A stretch of DNA of 10,026 bases from an uncultured Eubacteriales bacterium (lineage in GTDB: Bacteria > Bacillota > Clostridia > UBA1381 > UBA9506), in the NCBI GenBank assembly GCA_902478395.1, contig CABSKZ010000078.1, positions 1-10,026 on the forward strand, written 5' to 3'. The translations under genes and the position numbers were made by a program. Below are positions 1-5,943 of this stretch, in pieces. Every line of letters starts with the position of its first letter. Position 1 is the first letter of the stretch. The notes under the pieces are model-generated. The model saw only the letters and a list, made by a program, of their open reading frames with translations, was not told the DNA's origin and made no database searches.

Positions 1-486
1 GTTATGGCAAGTATTGATTACGAAAACGGAGTATACAGGGTTTACGTTAGTAACGACAGCCTGAAGGAAGCCAATGTGAAGCTGACCCTTCGGTCAGTAG
101 ATGTAAAAAATAATGAGGTAGCAGAACTGTATGAGTCCAAAGGTACTGCTATTGCAAATTCAACACAGGTTTTGGCGGAGCATTATGAGTCGTACGGGGA
201 AAATACAGTTGTGGTTGCAGATATATACCATGACGATAAGCATGACAGAGCCTTCTATAGAAAGGGCGCTCTGAATTTGGTGAAAAAAGAAATTGAATAT
301 GAAATTGGCGAAAGTAAAATAATTGTACGTGCAAGCGAATATATTCATGCAGTTGAAATCGATGCCTGCGCGCTTCTCGAGGATAATTGTTTTAGTTTAA
401 TGCCGGGCGAGGAAAGGTGTGTTTCATACAGAAAACTTGGAGACAAAGACGTGGGGGATATAATCATAACGGCCTATGGATTTTGA
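1..486 (+). CDS. C-terminal end of a probable GH2 beta-mannosidase (5' end outside window)
   Basis: The reading frame is open from the first base and ends at TGA 484-486. An ATG at 4-6 exists, but nothing precedes it to judge a start, so I treat this as the tail of a longer gene. The ~160 visible residues look like the terminal Ig-like beta-sandwich of family 2 beta-mannosidases. An early VYVSNDS segment is followed by alternating beta strands, and near the C-terminus the FSLMPGEER segment resembles the DNYFDLLPGE-type motif that closes those enzymes. Such enzymes hydrolyse terminal beta-1,4-linked mannose from mannan-derived oligosaccharides or N-glycans. No catalytic residue lies in this part, because the TIM barrel would be upstream. 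No terminator follows the stop closely. Another GH2 member with the same closing fold is possible. The fold assignment is moderately sure and the substrate is not. Confidence 0.65.
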   Translation, partial: VMASIDYENGVYRVYVSNDSLKEANVKLTLRSVDVKNNEVAELYESKGTAIANSTQVLAEHYESYGENTVVVADIYHDDKHDRAFYRKGALNLVKKEIEYEIGESKIIVRASEYIHAVEIDACALLEDNCFSLMPGEERCVSYRKLGDKDVGDIIITAYGF

Positions 487-838
487 AATATTATAGATTT
501 TAATTACTAGGATAAAAACAGGAGACGGCGGAAGATTCCATTTATTTCTTGGGACGTGGGTTTACGCTGTCTCTCGTTAAAAAACTATTTCGATGTGTTT
601 AAAAGAGAAGCGTGAGGTCTTTTTCGTATTTGCGGTTTTACAATTTGTGCAGGTTTCTTTATAAAACGCTGATACCGCCTGCCTTAAAGGGAATTGATTT
701 TTTGGTATTCATTTTTTCTGTCCGCCTGATTGCCATTGTTGGCGGTAATGTCACATGCTGGTATCATTTGGGGGGGAATATTTTAGCAGCGTTTAGCCAA
801 AATTGCTTGGAATCACTGTTTCATAAATGGCTTCCGTA
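487..838. other. Gene-free spacer, no recognised content
   Basis: About 350 bp separate the glycosidase stop from the terminator at 846. A 75-codon GTG-started frame (612-839, plus) has no convincing ribosome binding site and a composition unlike a real protein. An imperfect inverted repeat (522-530 against 565-573, one G-U pair, 34-nt loop) has no T-tract after it and is not a credible terminator. I see no RNA gene or mobile-element end. It may be decayed coding DNA. Confidence 0.4.
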
Positions 839-845
839 ACACTAA

Positions 846-886
846 AAACGGCCTGCCGCATAAGTCGGCAGACCGTTTGTTTTTTA
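846..886. terminator. Bidirectional intrinsic terminator
   Basis: A strong stem pairs 846-851 and 853-858 with 866-871 and 873-878, with one C/A mismatch and a 7-nt loop. On the plus strand it is followed by GTTTTTT. On the minus strand it is followed by TTTTT (complement of 844-848). It lies 45 bp past the stop of the truncated minus-strand gene at 931-1575 and is well placed to end that gene's transcript. Confidence 0.8.
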
Positions 887-930
887 TCGTTTGTGGTTTC
901 CGGCTATCCTTTTTCCGGCATACTGACAGA

Positions 931-1575
931 TTAATCGCAGCAGCCTCGGCGGAAATCGTCAATGGAATCAAATTTGCAGTCATCTTTTTCCGGAGGGAAG
1001 AATTCGTCAAACGGAAATTGAATTTTTTCAAACAGATCACAGGGACTATCGTCGCTCGACGCAATGCATTCTTTCTGCGGAATGCAGAAGTCGCAGGCTG
1101 GAATCAAAAGCTGTACGCTTCTCTCGATTTTCACAATGGAGAACAGGCCGATAGAAACGAATACGCGTTTGCGTTCGCCGCCCAGTACAAGTGGGTCGTC
1201 AAAAACCTTGCAAACACATTCCGGAATGGTGGAGAAGTCAATGTCGTCGCAGCAGCAGCATAGTTTGTCGTTGATGTCGACAATCTTTGCAGACAGGCAC
1301 AACGGGTCAACAACCTCAACTACCGCTTTCGGCATGTTGGTCTTTTTCCAGAGCTGTTCGTCAAAGCTGTCATAGTTGTATTTGGACTCGAATACCTTAG
1401 CGGCGCCTTCGGAACCAAACAGAATGACTTTTTTGTCGAATGTCGCAAGACCTTCCACACGGGTAGGTTTGCCTACGCCGAGGAAAGCATCCAGCGTGAT
1501 GCGGAAGAAGAACTTCAGATCAACCGTGTAGTAGCCGCGGTTAAACGGAACGGGTTCCACATCTGTAGAAGCCAA
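931..1575 (-). pseudogene. 5'-truncated Cys-rich conserved clostridial protein of unknown function
   Basis: The 214-codon frame matches, from memory, a widespread Clostridia protein of unknown function. Hallmarks are DVEPVPFNRGYYTVD near residue 5, a run of four Cys (residues 106-109), ECVC near 119, and CDFCIPQKEC at 161-170. The C-terminus is complete (TAA-type end at 931), followed by a good terminator. The N-terminus is not. The family normally has roughly 80-100 further residues before the VEPVPFN segment. Here homology begins about three codons after a TTG at 1575-1573, an in-frame stop lies four codons upstream (1585-1587), and there is no ribosome binding site. I therefore read it as a deletion-truncated gene rather than a short functional protein. 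The missing N-terminus is not found in other frames up to about 1680. Family function is unknown; clustered Cys suggest metal binding or disulfide cross-linking, which is speculation. That it is truncated is fairly sure. Confidence 0.75.
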
Positions 1576-1683
1576 CGGACTCGTTTATGCCGCACAACTT
1601 CGATTGGTATGCCTAGTAGATAATCATTAACGCATTAGACAAGGAAAAAAGAGTATATAATATGAAATATTCGATGAATTGAA

Positions 1684-2190
1684 CTAACCATAAGCATTCA
1701 TTTTTAAATAATCAATATCCTCTTCATTCCACGTCTTACCAGCAAAAAGTCCCAAACTCTTATCATCAAGAGAATATTTCAAAAACAACTCTGTGGTTTC
1801 TGCCGGAAAATTCTCAACACACCATACAAACCAGGGGTGCAACGTTTGGGGCAAACCCTGCATAAAAGCTTGGTGCAGGTTCCTTTATTTGCAGTATATT
1901 TATCGTAATCTCCGGGAAAATATCTGCCAGGTTCAGTAATATGGCCAGAGTTGCCGTAAGGTTCGGTTTCATTCTCATAGGTGCTTCCTTCCAGACGGCA
2001 AAATCCTGTATCATTTTTGTTTCAAGTTTCATCCTCTTACTTCTTTCTTTAACACGATTTTCTGTTGTATTTCCCGTTTGAAATGTATCTGTCCTACTGC
2101 TTTTCAACATTGGCAGGCAATACTCATACTGTTCTATTTTGTGGGCGCCATCAATCCTGCCATATTTGCATAAAATCGCAATCCGTCTTT
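1684..2190 (-). pseudogene. Frame-broken relic of an unidentified gene
   Basis: On the minus strand the three frames take turns looking protein-like. A frame ending at TAG 1684-1686 closes with a convincing acidic C-terminus (ETTELFLKYSLDDKSL, then GKTWNEEDIDYLKMN), but runs back only to a stop at 1885-1887. Further upstream a second frame reads GNSGHITEPGRYFPGDYDKY. A third frame (2110 to 1814) stays open for 98 codons and continues upstream past 2150 with YGRIDGAHKIEQYEY. No single frame spans the region and no ribosome binding site is visible. This pattern fits an old gene broken by one or more indels, lying between the truncated gene at 931-1575 and the integrase relic. I do not recognise the family. 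The C-terminal segment (1684-1830) is the best-supported part, and the 5' limit given is approximate. Confidence 0.35.
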
Positions 2191-2295
2191 TCGAAATCCT
2201 TAAAATTCACCTTTTTTCGTTGCTTTTAAAATATCCATAGCAACGCATACACATATGTTTTCGATATATGTATTATAAAAACATTCATAGAATAA

Positions 2296-2469
2296 TGTCA
2301 ACATACATATGGGCATATTTGCTGCATTATTAGTAACGAAGAAATTAATATTCAAGAAATAGCGCGGCGGCTCAGACACGCAAAAACTGAAATTACCTGG
2401 AGTATTTATGCGCATCTTTATCCAAAATATGAAGAACGAGCGGTTCAGGTTCTCGCTTCTATTGCATGA
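2296..2469 (+). pseudogene. C-terminal relic of a tyrosine recombinase (phage-type integrase)
   Basis: The plus frame ending at TGA 2467-2469 reads INIQEIARRLRHAKTEIT followed by IYAHLYPKYEERAV. This is the classic end of a tyrosine site-specific recombinase: the helix before the LGH motif, then the catalytic tyrosine in the TYAHLYP motif. The frame is closed upstream by a stop at 2293-2295, so only about 57 codons remain of a protein normally near 350-400 residues. The catalytic Tyr and the LGH-motif His survive. The Arg of the usual RHSH segment is not present (TYGH here), and LGH has become LRH, so it cannot work. It points toward and ends about 70 bp short of the tRNA-Ala 3' end, where integrases of tRNA-targeting elements usually sit. 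It is probably the last trace of a phage or conjugative element. Confidence 0.75.
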
Positions 2470-2497
2470 TAATATTTTGTGCAATGAATTGGTTTCA

Positions 2498-2527
2498 AAA
2501 AGAAAAAACCGCTTAACAAAGCGGTTT
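2498..2527 (-). terminator. Intrinsic terminator after tRNA-Ala
   Basis: A 9-bp perfect stem (2506-2514 with 2519-2527, 4-nt loop) is followed on the minus strand by a T-rich tract interrupted by one C (complement of 2496-2508). It lies 10 bp past the tRNA 3' CCA and ends a single-tRNA transcript. Confidence 0.8.
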
Positions 2528-2537
2528 ATAAAAATTC

Positions 2538-2613
2538 TGGTGGAGATGAGGGGATTCGAACCCCTGACCTCATACATGCGAAGCATGCGCTCTCCCAACT
2601 GAGCTACACCCCC
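2538..2613 (-). tRNA. tRNA-Ala (anticodon CGC)
   Basis: The 76-nt minus-strand cloverleaf is complete: 7-bp acceptor (GGGGGTG with CATCTCC, two G-U pairs), GCTC/GAGC D-stem, 5-bp anticodon stem, TTCGCAT loop with anticodon CGC, AGGGG/CCCCT T-stem with a TTCGAAT loop, and an encoded 3' CCA. It decodes GCG alanine codons. It stands alone with its own promoter (2641-2669) and terminator (2498-2527). Its 3' end faces a tyrosine recombinase relic, suggesting it served as an integration target. Confidence 0.96.
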
Positions 2614-2640
2614 ATATTTACTTTAGAATACAACATTGTT

Positions 2641-2669
2641 ATGATAGCACAAATCTGCCGTTTCGTCAA
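2641..2669 (-). promoter_or_regulatory. Sigma-A-type promoter of tRNA-Ala
   Basis: On the minus strand TTGACG (2664-2669) is separated by exactly 17 bp from TATCAT (2641-2646). The expected start near 2634 gives a leader of about 20 nt before the tRNA 5' end at 2613. Confidence 0.8.
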
Positions 2670-2744
2670 GAGAAAATTAATATTTTTTTGAATTTATCCG
2701 AGCGCGAGGAACGGATACGCCCCTTGTGAACACGGTTTGAGATG

Positions 2745-3521
2745 TTATGATCCTGTTGATTTATAATGCCGCACGCCAAACCGCCAAAACACGAAGCAAG
2801 GGATGAGAAACAGTAAAGAGATGAGAGGGAGAAGCATATAACCCAGGTTTTGGCTTTTGCCTAGCAAGTATAGCAAAGGGTAGTACTGCGCGCAGGCGAG
2901 CGGGATAACAAAAGTTAGAAAACGGAGGATGCCGTTGCCGTATATACTAAGAGGATAGGAGGCAAATTCCCGCGCGCCATCAGTAAAGATATTCATAAAC
3001 TCCAGGCCTTCCGTTGTAAAGAAGCAAAATGCCGCGTATACCAGAAAAAGGCCGGCAAATATAACAAAACTGCCCAGGAGCATTAAAAACAGCGTCAGAA
3101 TTTTGTCCCATGACCAATCGATGCCGCTGGCAGGAAGCGCGTAGGCGAACACAATCAGCGACTGAATCAAGCGCCCTAACCGGGAAAAATCGATTTTTGA
3201 GGCGAGCACCTGAAAAATTTCGTTGCGGGGCCGGACCATAATGCGGTCAAATTCTCCATTAGAAATGGTGGATTGAAACATATCGAAACCACGCACGAAG
3301 CATTCCGCAAGCGCAAACGATGTGGTAACGACAGCAAAGCATAGCAGTACCTCGCTGAAGGAGAAGCCGTCGATACTTTGAAAACGGCTGAACAGAAAAT
3401 AGATAGCCCCAAAAGCAGAAAACGATACCAGAAACTGCCCCAAAAGCGTCAGGATGAATGAAGCCTTATATTGCATTGCAGATCGTAAATGAATGCTGAA
3501 ATATTTCAAGTATAATTTCAC
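2745..3521 (-). CDS. ABC-2 type exporter permease, second subunit (COG3694/DUF990-like)
   Basis: This is a predicted 258-residue integral membrane protein with about six hydrophobic segments (near residues 22-45, 56-75, 118-135, 142-165, 195-222 and 228-247). It would form half of the transmembrane channel of the exporter made by this operon. The ISNGEFDRIMVRP stretch (86-98) matches the cytoplasmic motif shared with the partner permease. The segment from YPLSIYGNG (189-197) to VIPLACAQYYP (205-215) is typical of the COG3694 class. I chose the GTG at 3521 because AAGGAG lies just upstream; the in-frame ATG at 3560 falls inside the preceding gene and lacks a site. It follows that gene by 19 bp, so co-translation is likely. 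The substrate is unknown. COG4586-4587-3694 systems are poorly characterised exporters, some annotated as viologen or drug exporters. No clear terminator follows the TAA at 2745. Confidence 0.88.
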   Translation of the reverse strand: MKLYLKYFSIHLRSAMQYKASFILTLLGQFLVSFSAFGAIYFLFSRFQSIDGFSFSEVLLCFAVVTTSFALAECFVRGFDMFQSTISNGEFDRIMVRPRNEIFQVLASKIDFSRLGRLIQSLIVFAYALPASGIDWSWDKILTLFLMLLGSFVIFAGLFLVYAAFCFFTTEGLEFMNIFTDGAREFASYPLSIYGNGILRFLTFVIPLACAQYYPLLYLLGKSQNLGYMLLPLISLLFLIPCFVFWRFGVRHYKSTGS

Positions 3522-3540
3522 GTTCTTCTCCTTTCTTCTA

Positions 3541-4344
3541 TCAGCCGCCTTGGATAACAACGCGGCGCAAAGCTCTGTCCATCAGCCAGAAGCCAAGTCC
3601 CGCCAGCACAACCAGCCAAAATAGCTGCAGCAGGACGGTTCCGATGGCTTCTAAGCCTGCGAGATTTCCGCTGTATATACGAAACGGCGCGTTTTGCATG
3701 GAACCAAACGGCAGTATTTCCATAACTTTTCGAAGTTTGTCAGGCATAAAGGGGAGCGGTACTACCGCGCCGGTAAAAAATTCTCCCACCGTGGCGAACA
3801 GCATCCGGATTCCCATTGGGTTCATCATGTAGAAGGTCAAAATATACAGAATCATCCCCATTGCGCAGGTTACCAGCAACGCCAGCAGCATGGAGAGCAA
3901 AAACAGCATTGCGGCGAACCAGTCCGGCGGCAGGGAAAGCCCATACGGCGCAGGAAGAAACAGCGCGACCAGGAGAATGGGGAAACACCGCAAAACTGCG
4001 CGCGAGGTGCGGTATGCAAGACTTTTGATATACCACATGCCATAAAGGTTCATCGGCCTGCAAAGCTCATACGCCACATTTCCGTTCCGGATGGACTCCA
4101 AAATATCATTTTCAACAAACCAGAGCATAAACAGCGTCAAGAAAGCCTGCTGCAACCAAAGATAAGAGGCCAGCGCGGAAAAATCCATTGGCGCGGCGGA
4201 AGGGCTGGTCCGGTAAAAAGCGGAAAACATTAGGATATATAAAAATCCCCAGGCGAACTGTGTCGCAACGCCGGCAAGCGCCGCAGCCCGGTATTGCAGG
4301 CCGTTGGTAAACCGAATACGGAAAAAACTGATATATTTTTTCAT
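3541..4344 (-). CDS. ABC-2 type exporter permease, first subunit (COG4587-like)
   Basis: This is a predicted 267-residue membrane protein, with about six hydrophobic segments spread from residue 20 to the C-terminus. Its signature is IRNGNVAYELCRP (85-97), a coupling-helix motif of the COG4587 permeases, also present in altered form in the next gene. It should pair with that second permease and the ATPase encoded upstream to form a heterodimeric efflux pump in the cytoplasmic membrane. The start is the ATG at 4344, preceded by GAAGGAGG at good spacing. The frame stays open to 4440, but that would overlap the ATPase gene heavily and no ribosome binding site supports it. The gap to the ATPase stop is 31 bp. 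The C-terminal basic tail (LRRVV) is probably cytoplasmic. Membership is well supported; the transported compound cannot be inferred from sequence. Confidence 0.9.
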   Translation of the reverse strand: MKKYISFFRIRFTNGLQYRAAALAGVATQFAWGFLYILMFSAFYRTSPSAAPMDFSALASYLWLQQAFLTLFMLWFVENDILESIRNGNVAYELCRPMNLYGMWYIKSLAYRTSRAVLRCFPILLVALFLPAPYGLSLPPDWFAAMLFLLSMLLALLVTCAMGMILYILTFYMMNPMGIRMLFATVGEFFTGAVVPLPFMPDKLRKVMEILPFGSMQNAPFRIYSGNLAGLEAIGTVLLQLFWLVVLAGLGFWLMDRALRRVVIQGG

Positions 4345-4375
4345 CCTTTCCTCCTTCTCGCATTGCTGGGAAGCC

Positions 4376-5176
4376 TCATATTTGATAGGCCTGGTAAAGC
4401 GCGACGACCATTTCTTCAAGAGATTCTCCATGTGCGGCATAGGTATTTTTCAACGTTTCCAGTTTACCGTCGAGCAGAACGCGCCCTTTGCCAATGAGGA
4501 TGATTCGTTCCGTCAAGGCTTCGATATCTTGCATGTCGTGGGTGGTCAGGATAACCGTAGTCCCTTTTTCGCGGTTAATGTAACGGATAAAATCCCGCAC
4601 GGCAAGCTTGGACACCGCGTCAAGCCCGATAGTGGGTTCATCCAGAAATAGTGTTTTCGGGTTGTGCAACAGGGAAGCGGCAATTTCACAGCGCATCCGC
4701 TGACCGAGCGACAGCGTCCGGGCAGGCGTCTTCAAAATGGTTTCAAGGTTTAGAAGAGCGGTCAATTCCTCCAGATTTTGGCGGTAGGCCGGTTCAGGAA
4801 CCTTGTAGATGTCGCGAATCAGCTCAAACGAGTCGATAACCGGCACGTCCCACCACAACTGGGAGCGCTGGCCGAACACCACGCCGATTTCGCCGACATG
4901 GCGTACCCTGTCCTTCCATGGTGTTCGCCCGTTGATGGAGCAGCTGCCACTGTCCGGCGTGAGGATTCCGCTCATGATTTTTATCGTGCTGCTCTTGCCT
5001 GCGCCGTTCGGGCCGATGTATCCGACCATTTCGCCATCACCAATCGTAAAAGAAACGTCCTTTAATGCCTGCACAGTATCGTATTCCTTATGGAATAGGG
5101 CCTTTGCAGCTGCACGGAAGCCCGCTTCTCGGCGGGAGACGCGAAAGGCCTTGCTGATGTTGGACAGGGTTATCAT
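4376..5176 (-). CDS. ABC exporter ATP-binding protein (COG4586-like)
   Basis: This 266-residue nucleotide-binding subunit would power the two ABC-2 permeases downstream by ATP hydrolysis at the inner face of the membrane. All motifs are intact: Walker A GPNGAGKSS (55-63), a Q-loop region FGQRSQLWWD (101-110, characteristic of COG4586), signature LSLGQ (155-159), Walker B TLFLDEP with catalytic Glu180, D-loop GLD, and switch His213 in TTHD. A ~30-residue N-terminal insertion between the first strand and the VQALKDVSF strand is usual for this class. The ATG at 5176 is preceded by AAGGAGG at suitable spacing; an earlier in-frame start at 5224 lacks one. It is first in the operon, with promoter 5287-5315 and a ~100-nt leader carrying a hairpin. 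Very confident as an ATPase; substrate unknown. Confidence 0.95.
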   Translation of the reverse strand: MITLSNISKAFRVSRREAGFRAAAKALFHKEYDTVQALKDVSFTIGDGEMVGYIGPNGAGKSSTIKIMSGILTPDSGSCSINGRTPWKDRVRHVGEIGVVFGQRSQLWWDVPVIDSFELIRDIYKVPEPAYRQNLEELTALLNLETILKTPARTLSLGQRMRCEIAASLLHNPKTLFLDEPTIGLDAVSKLAVRDFIRYINREKGTTVILTTHDMQDIEALTERIILIGKGRVLLDGKLETLKNTYAAHGESLEEMVVALYQAYQI

Positions 5177-5229
5177 TCCCGCCCCTCCTTCCTTGTTATG
5201 AAACAATTTATTTTTACACAGCAAAACAG

Positions 5230-5259
5230 CCGGAATTTCTGCTTAGACAGAATTTCCGG
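5230..5259 (-). promoter_or_regulatory. Leader hairpin of the ABC exporter operon
   Basis: A 12-bp inverted repeat (5230-5241 with 5248-5259, one T-T mismatch, 6-nt loop) begins about 20 nt after the predicted transcription start. On the minus strand it is followed by CTGTTTTGCTG, a poor T-tract, and about 50 nt later by the ATPase start. It could be a weak attenuator or an mRNA-stabilising stem. No competing antiterminator pairing is obvious. Confidence 0.4.
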
Positions 5260-5286
5260 TAATCTTAGATAATGAAGAGTTTTCTC

Positions 5287-5315
5287 ATAATATCACTTTT
5301 ATCGGTGTCTGTCAA
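5287..5315 (-). promoter_or_regulatory. Strong sigma-A-type promoter of the ABC exporter operon
   Basis: On the minus strand a perfect TTGACA (5310-5315) is separated by 17 bp from TATTAT (5287-5292). The predicted start near 5280 gives a leader of about 104 nt to the ATPase ATG. Confidence 0.85.
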
Positions 5316-5319
5316 GAAG

Positions 5320-5573
5320 CATTTATAACAAGAGTTCATGGAACCTTTCTATCTAGAATTAAAAGCCTTTCATGGCATATGGCTGTTGGAAGACAGCTCC
5401 CTGACGGCTTATCTTTCTGAATAGGAAGTAGCCTCCCGTAGCGGTGGCGGACATCCCAGGCTCGTTACAAGAATGATGAAATTGCGTTCACACAAAAATA
5501 TGCTGCCGCACAGGTGGGGAAGAAGAGGTGGGCTGATTAATTGAGAGCAGGCCATCAACATTGGCGACGGAAT
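5320..5573. other. Gene-free spacer between divergent promoters
   Basis: About 250 bp lie between the divergent promoters at 5287-5315 (minus) and 5574-5603 (plus). A short plus frame (about 5468-5541) reads KNDEIAFTQKYAAAQVGKK and could be a protein fragment. It is closed by stops on both sides and matches nothing I recognise. I see no RNA gene, repeat or insertion-sequence end. Confidence 0.3.
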
Positions 5574-5603
5574 TTGACATGGGCTACATACAAGTGGTAT
5601 AAT
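5574..5603 (+). promoter_or_regulatory. Consensus sigma-A promoter
   Basis: TTGACA (5574-5579) and TATAAT (5598-5603) are both exact consensus, with an 18-bp spacer. The expected start is near 5610. The nearest coding start is about 335 bp downstream (5944), so the transcript would begin with, or consist of, the hairpin-dense segment that follows. Confidence 0.85.
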
Positions 5604-5609
5604 ATGAAC

Positions 5610-5910
5610 ACTTAGCAAAGCCGAGTGAAGCGAAGGATGAGCTTAGGAAGTATATATGCCTTTGTGGTATCATATACACAGAAAGTCTTGCAAAGCAAGA
5701 CTTTCGGCTTTGCCCTTCTGCGCTCTGCGCAGATGTGTGGATTGACGACTTTGCAAAATGCCATTGCGAGCAAGCATTTTTGCTCCATGATAAAATAGCC
5801 TTAAAAGGTTATGACGAACAGCGGCAGAGAACATTGAATCATCATTCGGCAAGCGTCAGGACGCTTGCTTGCGGCGTTGCCGCACATTTTACCGTAGTAA
5901 AATGCGAATA
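5610..5910 (+). ncRNA. Candidate structured RNA or hairpin-rich repeat element
   Basis: Immediately after a consensus promoter, about 300 bp are packed with inverted repeats. 5615-5624 pairs perfectly with 5704-5713 (10 bp). Inside this lie an imperfect hairpin (about 5650-5677) and a perfect 11-bp hairpin (5681-5691 with 5695-5705), whose last two bases overlap the outer stem. Then come 5718-5723 with 5727-5732, 5768-5773 with 5780-5785, 5849-5856 with 5861-5868, and 5885-5892 with 5897-5904. The outer stem enclosing inner hairpins resembles a riboswitch or small-RNA junction. The later hairpins look more like a palindromic repeat family. No long T-tract marks an end. It may be the leader of the deacetylase gene, an independent small RNA, or a MITE-like repeat. 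I match it to no known RNA family. Confidence 0.45.
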
Positions 5911-5943
5911 TGGATAAATAACTTTTAGGTGATGTGATATGAT

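Noticed and set aside
612..839. 75-codon plus-strand frame with a GTG start
   Set aside because: No convincing ribosome binding site, composition rich in Phe/Leu/Cys as expected from random AT-rich sequence, and no recognisable motif.
2200..2598. 132-codon minus-strand frame running through the tRNA
   Set aside because: It overlaps the complete tRNA-Ala gene and lies antisense to the integrase relic; its apparent coding signal is a shadow of both.
2679..2722. Inverted repeat (TATCCG/CGGATA) after the ABC operon stop, considered as a terminator
   Set aside because: On the minus strand the stem is followed by an A-rich tract, not T, and the loop is long, so it is not a supported intrinsic terminator.
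3694..4233. 179-codon plus-strand frame inside the permease gene
   Set aside because: It is antisense to a clearly coding permease and rich in Gln, His and Arg, as expected for the complement of membrane-protein codons.
5610..5910. CRISPR array or toxin-antitoxin interpretation of the repeat-rich segment
   Set aside because: The hairpins differ in sequence and spacing, no direct repeats with regular spacers occur, and no toxin-like or Cas-like frame is present.
5670..5917. 60-codon frames on both strands upstream of the deacetylase
   Set aside because: They overlap dense inverted repeats on opposite strands, have no ribosome binding sites, and are better explained by the palindromic sequence.
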